34,762 bases of DNA, taken from the NCBI GenBank assembly GCA_016870835.1, contig VGAG01000011.1, positions 1-34,762 of the forward strand, in the 5' to 3' direction. Position numbers and translations under genes: made by a program. Position 1 is the stretch's first letter. Each line of letters starts with the position of its first letter. This DNA is from Actinomycetota bacterium (GTDB lineage: Bacteria; Actinomycetota; Actinomycetes; Nanopelagicales; Nanopelagicaceae). The notes under the pieces were generated by a model, which was not told the origin of the DNA, made no database searches, and saw nothing but the letters and a program-made list of their open reading frames with translations. Positions 8,731-19,853 of the stretch are shown one piece after another.

Positions 8731-9276
8731 ATGCGCATATTTCAATTAGCCACAACTGAGTTGGCGGCTGGCGAAGAGTTAAATCCTCTTATTCCACACA
8801 CCTCAGAAATAATCGTCGGCTTCGTTGCATTCTCACTTCTTTACATCGTGCTCCGTAGAGCAGTTGTTCCGAAGTTCGAGAAGGCATTCGCAGATCGCAC
8901 TGAAGCAATTCAGGGCGGAATGGAGCGCGCCGAGAAGGCGCAGCGTGAAGCTGAATCGGCTCTTACTCAATACAAGACTCAACTTGCCGATGCTCGCGGT
9001 GAAGCGCAACAGATCCGCGAAGAAGCGCGAGTACAAGGCGCTGCCATCATCGAGGAGATGAGAACTAAGGCTCAAGAAGAGGCGGCCCGGATAACTTCAA
9101 CAGCGCAAGCTGCGATTGAGGCTGAGCGCCAACAGGCAATCAACTCACTTCGCAATGAAGTTGGAACCTTGGCAACTGAATTGGCATCGAAGATCGTCGG
9201 AGAAGCACTTGATGACCAGGTCCGGCAATCTCGTATCGTCGATCGATTCCTATCTGATCTCGAGAAGAGCAAGTAG
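8731..9276 (+). CDS. atpF: ATP synthase Fo subunit b
   Basis: The peripheral-stalk subunit (181 residues). One membrane helix (about residues 26-46) is followed by a long charged coiled coil rich in Ala, Glu, Arg and Gln that reaches F1. It is a plain b subunit; b and delta are separate genes, unlike the b-delta fusion of mycobacteria. AAAAGGA lies just upstream of the ATG at 8731. Confidence 0.94.
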   Translation: MRIFQLATTELAAGEELNPLIPHTSEIIVGFVAFSLLYIVLRRAVVPKFEKAFADRTEAIQGGMERAEKAQREAESALTQYKTQLADARGEAQQIREEARVQGAAIIEEMRTKAQEEAARITSTAQAAIEAERQQAINSLRNEVGTLATELASKIVGEALDDQVRQSRIVDRFLSDLEKSK

Positions 9277-9285
9277 GAAAATCTG

Positions 9286-10122
9286 ATGACAAGAGCAATC
9301 GCAGACCTAGGTGGCACGAGCCGGCAATCACTTGCCACTGCGCGCGCTGCCCTTGATGCTGCGCTAAAGGCAAAGAGTGAGAGCGAGGCTGCAAAATTTG
9401 CGGCTGAACTCTTTACCGCTCTAGCCGCTCTTGATGCCTCTGCTCCACTTCGTCGAGCGCTAACTGATGCCTCGAGAGATGCGAAAGATAAGGTGAAATT
9501 AGTTAATGACCTCTTCGCAAAAAGCGCAGGTTCGGCAGTTTCACTTCTTGGTGAGTTAGCTGGCTTTAAGTGGTCAAAGCCGAGCGATCTTGGAAATGCA
9601 ATTGAACAACTTGCAATTGAAGCTGAGGCAACTTCGGCAAATCTTTCCGGTGAGTTGGATCGTCTGGAAGAGGAGCTCTTCTCATTTTCAAGAGTGGTAG
9701 CAAGTGAGAATGACTTATTGCAAGCTTTAAGTTCAAACAAGTACTCAGCAGAAGGTAAGCGAGTGCTTGTTGCTAAGTTATTTGGCGGAAAAGTTTCGCC
9801 AGCAACTTCGCGGATGTTGGGACATCTTGTAAGTGGTCTGCGCGGCCGAAATCTAGAGGGAACTATCGCTTTCTACATTAAAGCTACAGCAGCAAGACGC
9901 GCACGGATGATTGCAAATGTGAAGAGCGCAATTGCACTTACAGAAGCACAGAAAGAGAAATTGGCCGCAACTCTTGCGGCAAAGATCGGACAACCAGTCC
10001 GACTAAATGTCGAAATCGATCCGAGCGTTATTGGCGGAATCTCGATTCGATTTGCAGATGAATTGATTGACGCCACAATCGTCAATCGTTTGGCCGAGGC
10101 GAGCAGAGCGCTCGCAGGATAA
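9286..10122 (+). CDS. atpH: ATP synthase F1 subunit delta
   Basis: This protein joins the b stalk to the top of the alpha3beta3 head. At 278 residues it is longer than the about 180-residue E. coli protein but normal for Actinobacteria, which have an N-terminal helical extension. The conserved C-terminal segment IGGISIRFADELIDATIVNRL identifies the family. It starts ten bases after atpF and lies 15 bases before atpA. Confidence 0.93.
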   Translation: MTRAIADLGGTSRQSLATARAALDAALKAKSESEAAKFAAELFTALAALDASAPLRRALTDASRDAKDKVKLVNDLFAKSAGSAVSLLGELAGFKWSKPSDLGNAIEQLAIEAEATSANLSGELDRLEEELFSFSRVVASENDLLQALSSNKYSAEGKRVLVAKLFGGKVSPATSRMLGHLVSGLRGRNLEGTIAFYIKATAARRARMIANVKSAIALTEAQKEKLAATLAAKIGQPVRLNVEIDPSVIGGISIRFADELIDATIVNRLAEASRALAG

Positions 10123-10137
10123 GTAGGGAGAAAAAAC

Positions 10138-11763
10138 ATGGCAGAACTCACGATTCGACCTGAAGAGATTCGTGATGCCTTAGCGAACTTCGTTAAGTCG
10201 TACGAACCAGGCGCTGCATCCCGCGATGAGATCGGAACTGTTGTTGAAACAGCCGATGGAATTGCCCGCGTTGCAGGACTTCCATCGACCATGACAAATG
10301 AGTTGCTTAAGTTCGATGATGGCACGCTCGGAATCGCACTCAACCTTGATGTGCGCGAGATCGGTGTTGTTGTTCTAGGAGATTTCAGTGGAATTGAAGA
10401 AGGACAGACCGTGCGCCGAACTGGCGAGATTCTCTCGGTCCCAGTCGGCGATGGCTTCCTAGGTCGCGTTGTTGACCCACTAGGTCGGCCTATTGATGGC
10501 AAAGGTGAGATCAAGGCAGAGGCAACTCGCGCACTTGAACTTCAGGCTCCCTCTGTCGTACAGCGCCAACCAGTTAAGGAACCACTTGCTACCGGTATTA
10601 AAGCTATCGATGCGATGACCGCTATCGGCCGCGGACAGCGCCAGCTAATCATCGGTGATCGCCAAACCGGAAAGACCGCAGTTGCAATCGACACGATTAT
10701 TAATCAGCGTGATAACTGGAAGAGCGGCGATAAGAAGAAGCAAGTTAAATGTATTTACGTTGCTATCGGCCAGAAAGGTTCAACAATCGCATCAGTTAAG
10801 GGCGCGCTTGAAGAAGCTGGCGCGATGGAATACACAACGATCGTTGCTGCACCTGCATCTGATCCAGCAGGCTTTAAGTACTTAGCTCCTTACACCGGTT
10901 CTGCAATTGGTCAGCACTGGATGTACAAGGGCGAGCATGTATTGATTGTTTTTGATGATCTCTCCAAGCAGGCCGAGGCGTACCGCGCAGTCTCACTATT
11001 GCTTCGCCGTCCACCAGGACGCGAGGCTTACCCAGGCGATGTCTTCTATTTACATTCACGTCTATTAGAGCGTTGCGCAAAACTCTCAGATGAGATGGGT
11101 GGCGGTTCAATGACCGGTCTTCCTATCATCGAGACAAAAGGTAACGACGTCTCTGCTTTTATTCCTACAAACGTAATTTCAATTACAGATGGCCAGTGCT
11201 TCCTTGAAACAGATCTCTTTAACTCTGGCGTTCGCCCAGCGATTAACGTAGGTATTTCGGTATCGCGCGTTGGTGGTTCGGCTCAAACAAAGGCGATGAA
11301 GAAGATTGCCGGTCGCCTCCGTCTTGATCTCGCTCAATTCCGTGAACTTGAGGCGTTCGCTGCCTTTGGTTCTGATCTTGATGCGGCATCAAAGGCCCAA
11401 CTTGAGCGCGGTTCACGCCTTGTTGAGCTACTGAAGCAAGCCCAATACACCCCTTATTCACTAGAGCGGATGGTCGTCTCGATCTGGGCTGGAACAACGG
11501 GCCAGCTCGATTCCGTTGCAGTTCAAGATATCCGCCGCTTTGAGAGTGAGTTCTTGGATTACGTGGGTCGCTCTCACAAGGGAATCTTCGATGTAATTAC
11601 TGAGACCAAGGAGTTAAGCGATGACACAGTCGCAAAACTAACTTCAGCTGTAACTGCATTTAAGAATGAGTTCAAATCATCTGTAGCGGCACAGGTCAAT
11701 GAAGCCGAAGCAGAAGCGCAAGGCAGCGATGGCTCAGAGCAGATCACGAGGTATAAGAAGTAA
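10138..11763 (+). CDS. atpA: ATP synthase F1 subunit alpha
   Basis: The non-catalytic nucleotide-binding subunit (541 residues). Walker A GDRQTGKT occupies residues 173-180 with K179. The Walker B region [12 protein letters not shown] and the alpha-specific segment [26 protein letters not shown] follow. The start is preceded by GGGAG within AGTAGGGAGAAAAAAC. A Glu/Ala-rich C-terminal tail (about residues 515-541) is longer than in E. coli, as in other Actinobacteria. Confidence 0.97.
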   Translation: MAELTIRPEEIRDALANFVKSYEPGAASRDEIGTVVETADGIARVAGLPSTMTNELLKFDDGTLGIALNLDVREIGVVVLGDFSGIEEGQTVRRTGEILSVPVGDGFLGRVVDPLGRPIDGKGEIKAEATRALELQAPSVVQRQPVKEPLATGIKAIDAMTAIGRGQRQLIIGDRQTGKTAVAIDTIINQRDNWKSGDKKKQVKCIYVAIGQKGSTIASVKGALEEAGAMEYTTIVAAPASDPAGFKYLAPYTGSAIGQHWMYKGEHVLIVFDDLSKQAEAYRAVSLLLRRPPGREAYPGDVFYLHSRLLERCAKLSDEMGGGSMTGLPIIETKGNDVSAFIPTNVISITDGQCFLETDLFNSGVRPAINVGISVSRVGGSAQTKAMKKIAGRLRLDLAQFRELEAFAAFGSDLDAASKAQLERGSRLVELLKQAQYTPYSLERMVVSIWAGTTGQLDSVAVQDIRRFESEFLDYVGRSHKGIFDVITETKELSDDTVAKLTSAVTAFKNEFKSSVAAQVNEAEAEAQGSDGSEQITRYKK

Positions 11764-11766
11764 CTC

Positions 11767-14101
<2,335 letters not shown>

Positions 14102-14102
<1 letters not shown>

Positions 14103-14365
14103 TGAGCGATAACGTACTAACCGTCGAATTCGTAACCCCAGAAGCAAGAATTTTCTCTGGGAAGGCGAAGATGGTTTCAGCGCGCACTTTGGAAGGAGAT
14201 CTTGGAGTCCTCCCAGGTCACACCCCACTCCTTGGCGTGCTGGTCGATGGAAAAGTAGTTATCAAAGCTGTCGATGGCGCAGATCAAGAGTTTGAAGTCC
14301 ATGGCGGTTTCTTATCGGTTGCTAATAACCGAGTCTCGATCCTTGGTGAAGCTGGCGCGCAGTAA
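14102..14365 (+). CDS. atpC: ATP synthase F1 subunit epsilon, N-terminal domain only
   Basis: An 87-residue epsilon subunit containing just the N-terminal beta-sandwich that attaches to gamma and the c-ring (motifs EGDLGVLPGHTPLL and VHGGFLSVANNRVSIL). Typical epsilon subunits have about 120-140 residues, with a C-terminal two-helix domain that can inhibit ATP hydrolysis; here the protein ends right where that domain would start. The other frames downstream do not encode such helices, so this is not an obvious frameshift. Loss of that domain implies weaker epsilon-type autoinhibition, which is inference. Confidence 0.93.
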
Positions 14366-15101
14366 AGCGCTGTTAATTGCGCTCGCACTTGTTGCGAGCG
14401 CTGCTCTGCCTGCGGGCGCACATCAACCAGTATTTCTTGAAAATGACGCTGCCAAGATAACAAAAAGCCCGGTTTTAGTAGATGGTTTGATTTCATTTGC
14501 AGTGACGGCAAACTTCACAAAAGCTGGCCAAAGTAGGCATTTTCGATTCGCTTTACGTAAAGACGAACCGTTAAAACTTGAGTATCTAATTCTTGATAGA
14601 AAACCAGAGAATCAACTCAAGGTCGCCCAGCTTCCTAGCGTGACAATTTCATCACCTAGCGGTAAGAAATTTTCAATGAAGATAAATGAACGGACCAAAT
14701 TCTACGAACCATACGGAAAACAGAACTATCTGTTCTTATCGCGCTTGAGTCGAGCAGGTGAGGCTGGGATTTACACAATCACACTTCGCTCGCGTGCTAA
14801 AGCATCTGCACTTGTTGCCGTAGGTAGTAGAGAAGTTCGCGGCGAAGTTATGCAGATTTCAACTACAGAAGGAACTTGTCCAGAGAAATTGAAAGATGAG
14901 ATGGAAGTAAGTAAAAAGCGGGCCTCACAATTAGTAGGTTTATCAGAGCGAGCTAGTGAGCTCTGTGCTGAGATAAATGGTTGGGGCTATCGGGTAGTCC
15001 AACGAGATGGCGAAGATTTCGCAGTAACTATGGATTACCGATCAAATCGAATAAATGTAAAAATCAAAGATGACGAGGTAACTGAAGTCACGGTTGGCTA
15101 G
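14346..15101 (+). CDS. Secreted protein with C-terminal I78-like inhibitor domain
   Basis: With a GTG start at 14346 (overlapping atpC by 20 bases), the 251-residue product begins with a clear signal peptide: basic MKLARSK, a hydrophobic core, and an ALPAGA cleavage region near residue 25. Residues about 27-170 look like an all-beta domain reminiscent of pre-peptidase C-terminal (PPC) domains. Residues about 194-251 fit the peptidase inhibitor I78 pattern: QLVGLSERAS, then YRVVQRDG, AVTMDYRSNRINV, and a terminal VTEVTVG. Two cysteines (C178, C207) could pair. A longer ATG frame from 14274 would destroy the signal peptide. The I78 call is from pattern recognition and is moderately sure; the target is unknown. 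Confidence 0.65.
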   Translation: MKLARSKALLIALALVASAALPAGAHQPVFLENDAAKITKSPVLVDGLISFAVTANFTKAGQSRHFRFALRKDEPLKLEYLILDRKPENQLKVAQLPSVTISSPSGKKFSMKINERTKFYEPYGKQNYLFLSRLSRAGEAGIYTITLRSRAKASALVAVGSREVRGEVMQISTTEGTCPEKLKDEMEVSKKRASQLVGLSERASELCAEINGWGYRVVQRDGEDFAVTMDYRSNRINVKIKDDEVTEVTVG

Positions 15102-15115
15102 TTTGTAATTTGCTT

Positions 15116-16390
15116 TTAGGGAACGCGAGTAACGTCGGCGCCAAGTGCACGGAGTTGTTCAGCAAATTTGGGGTAACCACGATCAACATGAAATGCGCCC
15201 TCAACAAAAGTTGTTCCATCCGCCACTAATCCGGCGAGTACAAGCCCCGCTCCAGCGCGGATATCAGAGGCAACAACTGGGGCTGAGGAGAGGTTTTGTA
15301 TTCCGGTGATTGAGGCATGATGTCCATCAACTCGAATTTTTGCACCCAACCGGAGTAATTCATTTACAAACATAAAGCGACCTTCAAATACATTTTCAGT
15401 TACTAGCGCACTCCCATCTGCGATTGCGTTTAAAGTGATGGCAAAGGGCTGTAAATCAGTAGGAAAACCGGGGTAGGGAAGGGTTGACACATCAATCGAG
15501 CTAGGGCGACGCGACATCTTTACCCGAATTCCATCCGCAATAGTCGTAACAACCGCACCAGCTGCAACTAATTTATCGAGCGGAAGTTCAAGATCACTGG
15601 GGCGGGCGCCGTGAATTGAGATGTCACCTTGGGTGATGGCTGCCGCAAATGCCCAGGTTCCGGTCACTACCCGATCGGGAATTGCGGCGTGATCGACTGG
15701 ATGAAGTTCGGAAACTCCATTTATTGTGATGGTTGGCGTGCCTAAGCCTTCAATATCTGCACCCATCTTTATCAAGAAATTTCCAATATCAATTAAGTCT
15801 GGTTCCCGAGCGGCGTTTTCAAGAATTGTTCTTCCTTTAGCAAGAACTGCAGCAGTCATGATGTTCTCAGTTGCACCGACGCTCGGAAAATCCAATTCAA
15901 CTCTTGCGCCTTTAAGACCCTTGGGGGCGCTTGCGATTATGTAGCCATGTTCATTTGTAGTTTCTGCGCCAAGTTCTACTAAGCCGCGGGTGTGAAAATC
16001 CAAACCACGAGAACCAATCGCATCGCCCCCCGGAAGTGCAACTTCGGCTCTTCCGAGCCTTGCAACAAGTGGACCTAAAGCATTAATTGATGCCCGTAGC
16101 TTTCTTACAAATTGATACTCAGCTCGATGTCCCAGCTTCTCGGGAACAATTATTTCAACTTCACATTTCAAAGTATCGTGCTTAACTTCGCAGCCAAGGC
16201 TTACGAGTAACTCACCCATCATCGTTACATCAGCAATATCGGGCACATTTTGTAACTTGTATTTACCAGGAGCCATAAGGGTCACAGCCATCAATTTCAA
16301 AATGGAATTCTTCGCTCCAGAGATTGAGACGTCACCAATTAGGGATGAACCGCCAAAGATTTGAAAGCGATCTAAAACCGCTTCGCTCAA
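15116..16390 (-). CDS. murA: UDP-N-acetylglucosamine 1-carboxyvinyltransferase, Asp active-site variant
   Basis: MurA makes the first committed peptidoglycan precursor from UDP-GlcNAc and phosphoenolpyruvate in the cytoplasm. I choose the TTG at 16390, preceded on its strand by AAGGTAGG. This gives 424 residues starting just before the conserved DRFQIFGG...[10 protein letters not shown] region. The ATG at 16477 would add 29 residues without homologous character and would consume the divergent promoter. The active-site loop reads [10 protein letters not shown] with D123 where most bacteria have cysteine, as in Mycobacterium tuberculosis. That substitution is known to confer fosfomycin insensitivity. 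Confidence 0.95.
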   Translation of the reverse strand: MSEAVLDRFQIFGGSSLIGDVSISGAKNSILKLMAVTLMAPGKYKLQNVPDIADVTMMGELLVSLGCEVKHDTLKCEVEIIVPEKLGHRAEYQFVRKLRASINALGPLVARLGRAEVALPGGDAIGSRGLDFHTRGLVELGAETTNEHGYIIASAPKGLKGARVELDFPSVGATENIMTAAVLAKGRTILENAAREPDLIDIGNFLIKMGADIEGLGTPTITINGVSELHPVDHAAIPDRVVTGTWAFAAAITQGDISIHGARPSDLELPLDKLVAAGAVVTTIADGIRVKMSRRPSSIDVSTLPYPGFPTDLQPFAITLNAIADGSALVTENVFEGRFMFVNELLRLGAKIRVDGHHASITGIQNLSSAPVVASDIRAGAGLVLAGLVADGTTFVEGAFHVDRGYPKFAEQLRALGADVTRVP

Positions 16391-16480
16391 TTGACACCTA
16401 CCTTGCGTGGACCTTGTGCTGGACCTAGTGTTGAAGATTCCCGAGTAGTCACATGTTAGTGAGTGGAATAGGCTCACCCC

Positions 16481-17053
16481 ATGGTTAATCTGACGCGGAT
16501 TTATACAAAAACTGGCGATGATGGCACAACCTCACTCGGCGATATGAGCCGAACCTCAAAAAATGATCCGCGCCTTGAGGCATATGCAACAGTTGATGAA
16601 GCTAACTCGTACATCGGAGTTGTTTTGACCGCTCCTAACCTAAATGAGGAGATTCGCAAGCTCCTAGTTCGAATACAGAATGATCTCTTTGATGTAGGCG
16701 CCGACCTATGTACACCTGTCGTTGATGCTCCCCAATATGAACCACTTCGCGTTCTGGAATCACAGATTGCATATTTAGAAGAGCAGATTGATAGTTATAA
16801 CTCTGAGCTGGCACCGCTCAAGTCATTTGTTCTGCCCTCAGGAACTCCTGCCTCCGCTCACCTTCATGTCGCGCGCACGGTTGTGCGCCGGGCAGAGCGC
16901 CGAACTTGGCAAGCGATACATGCCTTTGGCGAGGGGGTAAATAAATTAACTGCGAAGTATCTGAATCGTCTCTCAGATCTCTTATTTGTTCTCGCTCGTT
17001 TTGAAAATAAAGGCGAGGGCGATCAACTCTGGGTTCCTGGAAAGAATCGTTAA
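16481..17053 (+). CDS. Cob(I)yrinic acid a,c-diamide adenosyltransferase, PduO type
   Basis: This enzyme attaches the adenosyl group of ATP to cob(I)alamin, giving coenzyme B12. The 190-residue protein shows the N-terminal ATP-binding motif [16 protein letters not shown] (residues 5-20). It also has [14 protein letters not shown] and the VVRRAERR helix near residue 130, all typical of the PduO/MMAB family. The ATG at 16481 matches the usual family start MVNLTRIY. It is divergent from murA, the same pairing seen in mycobacteria. It suggests use or salvage of B12. Confidence 0.92.
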   Translation: MVNLTRIYTKTGDDGTTSLGDMSRTSKNDPRLEAYATVDEANSYIGVVLTAPNLNEEIRKLLVRIQNDLFDVGADLCTPVVDAPQYEPLRVLESQIAYLEEQIDSYNSELAPLKSFVLPSGTPASAHLHVARTVVRRAERRTWQAIHAFGEGVNKLTAKYLNRLSDLLFVLARFENKGEGDQLWVPGKNR

Positions 17054-17054
17054 T

Positions 17055-17068
17055 CTAAAAGAATTTAG
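17055..17068. terminator. Small hairpin between convergent genes
   Basis: CTAAA (17055-17059) and TTTAG (17064-17068) can pair across a four-base loop between the two convergent stop codons. The stem is short and AT-rich, so terminator function is only a possibility. Confidence 0.25.
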
Positions 17069-17385
17069 CTCCGCAAAATTGCTTCCGCAGCTTTAACCTC
17101 TTCAGGAAAGACCATAATTCGAGGTCCGCGCTTAGTTTGAGTTAGCGTCGCTTTAATTCCGTTGCTCTCTAACTTCTGCCGGAGCATCTCTCCTTCGATA
17201 TGGCTACCAGGTTTAGCAACTACACGGAGCAATCCATACTCGCCCTCATCACCAATTCGAGTTGGCTTTTCAACAACTGAGTTACCTCGGGCAAAGGCCC
17301 ACTTCAGTAAAAGTATCAGTACAAACATCACAAAGAAACCGGCAAGTGATTGGAAGAAGAGTTGGTTATTGATTCCGCCCAACAT
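17065..17385 (-). CDS. Small membrane-anchored protein with DUF2007-like domain
   Basis: A 106-residue protein with one membrane helix (about residues 10-31) and a cytoplasmic domain. The latter (about residues 51-106: LLRVVAKPGSHIEGEMLRQKLESNG, then RIMVFPEEVKAAEAIL) resembles the DUF2007 signal-transducing-protein family, where a ferredoxin-like fold is expected. No catalytic residues are visible. Its ATG overlaps the stop codon of the gene upstream on the same strand by one base (TGATG), so the two are co-translated. Confidence 0.65.
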   Translation of the reverse strand: MLGGINNQLFFQSLAGFFVMFVLILLLKWAFARGNSVVEKPTRIGDEGEYGLLRVVAKPGSHIEGEMLRQKLESNGIKATLTQTKRGPRIMVFPEEVKAAEAILRS

Positions 17386-17927
17386 CAGTTATCCACCGCA
17401 ACTATAGGTGTGTATGTATTGCCAGGTTTTGGAATGTTCGAAGTTTCTTGGTGGCAGACAACGCGGATATTTCCAACTGAAACGCGCGGATCAACTGGTT
17501 CCGGGCTAAGTAGAAAGATTGTGCTCTGGATTCGACCCTCAGTACCTTTTGCAATAGTTGTTAGCGTTCCAATTCGCTCTCTCATCAAGGTCGCATCATT
17601 TACCTTTCTAACTGCTGAATTAACTTCCCACCAGGTACATCCGCGTTCAGCTGCAACAAAGACAGCGCCACATGCGGTTTGCTCACATTGTTTTAGAAGC
17701 TTCGGTAGTGAGCGTTTAGCGGAAAGTAGCCCTACTAATTCACTTGAAGTTGGGACTTTTGCATAGACGCCATTATTTTCCTTAAATCCAGGAGGGGGCC
17801 AAACAGGCTTCGGTGAAGTTGCCGGTATTGGTTTCTTCTTGGCAGCGAAGGCAGGAGTGGCTAACTGTGTTGATGCGAAGATTAGGGAGAGCGCAATTGC
17901 AATTGATATAGCGCCTCTAGATCGCAT
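17385..17927 (-). CDS. Secreted hypothetical protein with four cysteines
   Basis: I do not recognise a family. The 180-residue product has a signal peptide (MRSRG, a hydrophobic core to about residue 22, then cleavage after PAFA at residue 28), followed by a Lys/Pro-rich linker (residues 29-50). The rest is a compact domain with cysteines at 81, 86, 97 and 158, compatible with two disulfides outside the membrane. A TWWEV segment follows C97. It is co-translated with the membrane-anchored DUF2007-like protein, so a joint envelope role is possible. Confidence 0.7.
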   Translation of the reverse strand: MRSRGAISIAIALSLIFASTQLATPAFAAKKKPIPATSPKPVWPPPGFKENNGVYAKVPTSSELVGLLSAKRSLPKLLKQCEQTACGAVFVAAERGCTWWEVNSAVRKVNDATLMRERIGTLTTIAKGTEGRIQSTIFLLSPEPVDPRVSVGNIRVVCHQETSNIPKPGNTYTPIVAVDN

Positions 17928-17963
17928 TGCTCAATCTTGCCCGATATAGGTGAGAATCTCCCT

Positions 17964-18299
17964 GTGAGCCCCCGGAGAAATCACCCGAAGCGCAAGGGTG
18001 GCAAGAATACAAAGAGGGGTAATAAGGGTGACGATGAGCGTGACATCGCGGCATCACATGAAACTATCGAAGAACATGATGAAGGAATCTATCGGGTGCG
18101 AAAAATCACAGGCTCAAGTTCAACGAAACCATATCGCTGCCCGGGGTGTGACCAATTAATTCGCATGGCAACTCCTCATATAGTTGCTTGGATTGAAGGT
18201 GATGTTGATTCACGCAGACATTGGCATAGCGCATGCTGGAGCAAACGGGAGCATCGCAAGCCAAATGTTGAGCGCACGAGAAATGCGCCAAGATATTAG
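17964..18299 (+). CDS. Small conserved actinobacterial Cys/His protein
   Basis: A 111-residue soluble protein. After a basic, disordered N-terminus (about residues 1-40) comes a compact domain with C59-x2-C62 and H86-x-H88-x2-C91, compatible with one zinc site; the chain ends in RNAPRY. Proteins with this YRCPGCDQ...HVVAW...RRHWH..CW...RNAPRY pattern are widespread in Actinobacteria and are sometimes loosely annotated as ATP/GTP-binding, but no nucleotide motif is visible here. I choose GTG 17964 (MSPRRNHPK) over ATG 17937 because the latter leaves only nine bases to the divergent gene and adds non-conserved residues. Function unknown. Confidence 0.72.
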   Translation: MSPRRNHPKRKGGKNTKRGNKGDDERDIAASHETIEEHDEGIYRVRKITGSSSTKPYRCPGCDQLIRMATPHIVAWIEGDVDSRRHWHSACWSKREHRKPNVERTRNAPRY

Positions 18300-18309
18300 G
18301 AGCAGAGCT

Positions 18310-19830
18310 TTATCGAATTCGGCGCTTGTGCATCAATCTAACTAAACGAATCAAAATTCGGTCAGCTCTCGCGCTTCGTTCAAATGTAGTGAATTCAAGT
18401 GGGATTCTAAATCTGCGCTTTACAACAGTTCGTGGATAAGTGAATTCAAGTAATCCTTCAGCTCCGTGAATTCTTCCGTAGCCGCTATCTTTAACACCAC
18501 CAAATGGGACTGCGCCGATTGCGGCAAATGAGAAGGCCGAATTAATTGAGACCATTCCGCACTTAAGCAGTGTTGCAATTCGCTTTCCATTTCGCTTGGA
18601 CCAGACCGCCGCGCCAAGTCCATAACTAGTTGCATTTGCAAGATCGACCGCTTCATCCATATCTGAGACGGTGTTAATCACAAGTGTTGGCCCAAAGGTT
18701 TCATCAGTTACAGCAAGGGAATCCTCGGGAACATCAGCGAGAATCACCGGTTCGACATATCCACCTTTTATGGCATCTCTGCCGCCAAGTAAGAAGGTTG
18801 CGCCTTTACTAGCCGCATCATCTATATGAGCTTTGATGACTTTTAATTGGGAGGGCATGGTTGCCGGGCCATATTTCGCGCCATCACCAAAACCAGGCGT
18901 GAGCTCCTTGGCGCGGGCAACGATCTCAGATTTGAACTGGTCGGCGACTTGGTGATGAACGTATACCCGCTCGGCGCCGATACACGATTGTCCAGCATTG
19001 GACATCGCATGCCAGAGCGTCATCTCAGCAGCCTTCTTTACATCAGCATCCTTATCAATAATCACAGCATCTTTACCGCCACACTCAAGAACTACAGGAG
19101 TCATGCGCTCGGCACAAGCCGCTGCTACTTTCTTTGCAGTTCGCGTTGATCCGGTAAAGGAGATCTTGTCGACAGCGCTCTCAGTTAGCGCCGAGCCCGT
19201 TGTTGAATCTCCAGTTACAACTGTTAGAACATCACGAAACGGCGCAATCCGCTTAAAGCTCTCCTCTAAGAAAGAGCCAATGGCTGGGGTGTATTCACTT
19301 GGTTTGAAAACTACTGTGTTACCCGCAGCAAGAGCGTAGGCAATAGAGCCGACCGGGGTAAAAATTGGATAATTCCATGGACCGATTACGCCAACGACTC
19401 CAAATGGAACGCGCTGAACTTGTGCCGCCATGTTGAACATCAATAATCCTGCCGGGCGCGATTGCCTAGAGAGCACTTTCGGTGCAAATTTTCCAGCCCA
19501 ACCAATGTGTTCTATTGCAAGTGCTACTTCTAAAGTTGCATCACTTAGCGGTTTTCCAGTTTCGCGGTGAATCAACTCAGCCGCTTCTTTCATATCGCGC
19601 GTTAATATCGAGGCCCAATCACGAAGGACGATATTGCGGGCGCGAAAACTCAAATTAGCCCATCGATCTGCCGCTACTTTTGCTCGAGCTACCGCATCAT
19701 TTACTTCATCTTTAGTCGTAAGTGGAAAGACGCCAACAACTTCGCCGGTCGCAGGATTTAGCGATTCAAATGTAGAAGGAGATTTTGCTCGAGTGGACTT
19801 AGTTTTTGCAGATTGGGACTTAATTAGCAT
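18310..19830 (-). CDS. NAD(P)+-dependent aldehyde dehydrogenase, succinate-semialdehyde type
   Basis: A 506-residue member of the aldehyde dehydrogenase superfamily that oxidises an aldehyde to its acid. The catalytic cysteine is C283 (NAGQSCIGAERVYV) and the general base is E249 (VVLECGGKD). The cofactor-binding segments VIGPWNYP and FTGSTRTAKKV are intact. Similarity in style is to actinobacterial succinate-semialdehyde dehydrogenases (GabD2-like), but the substrate cannot be read from the sequence. It has a basic C-terminal tail (after about residue 470) that may touch the membrane. It is divergent from the hydrolase at 19854 with only 23 bases between starts. Confidence 0.88.
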   Translation of the reverse strand: MLIKSQSAKTKSTRAKSPSTFESLNPATGEVVGVFPLTTKDEVNDAVARAKVAADRWANLSFRARNIVLRDWASILTRDMKEAAELIHRETGKPLSDATLEVALAIEHIGWAGKFAPKVLSRQSRPAGLLMFNMAAQVQRVPFGVVGVIGPWNYPIFTPVGSIAYALAAGNTVVFKPSEYTPAIGSFLEESFKRIAPFRDVLTVVTGDSTTGSALTESAVDKISFTGSTRTAKKVAAACAERMTPVVLECGGKDAVIIDKDADVKKAAEMTLWHAMSNAGQSCIGAERVYVHHQVADQFKSEIVARAKELTPGFGDGAKYGPATMPSQLKVIKAHIDDAASKGATFLLGGRDAIKGGYVEPVILADVPEDSLAVTDETFGPTLVINTVSDMDEAVDLANATSYGLGAAVWSKRNGKRIATLLKCGMVSINSAFSFAAIGAVPFGGVKDSGYGRIHGAEGLLEFTYPRTVVKRRFRIPLEFTTFERSARADRILIRLVRLMHKRRIR

Positions 19831-19853
19831 GGGCTAAGACTAAACTCTTCTTC

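Noticed and set aside
9072-9740. Long minus-strand reading frame (222 codons) across atpF and atpH
   Set aside because: It lies antisense to two certain genes, is Ser/Ala/Arg-rich in the way of a complementary-frame artefact, and shows no family motif or ribosome-binding site.
9873-10514. Minus-strand reading frame (213 codons) across atpH and atpA
   Set aside because: Antisense to conserved ATP synthase genes; Ser/Arg/Pro-rich with no recognisable domain.
14274-14345. Upstream ATG start for the I78-like secreted protein
   Set aside because: It would bury the signal peptide behind 24 residues and extend the overlap with atpC; GTG 14346 gives a normal signal peptide.
16391-16477. Upstream ATG start for murA
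   Set aside because: The extra 29 residues have no MurA character and would leave only three bases to the divergent gene; TTG 16390 has a better ribosome-binding site.
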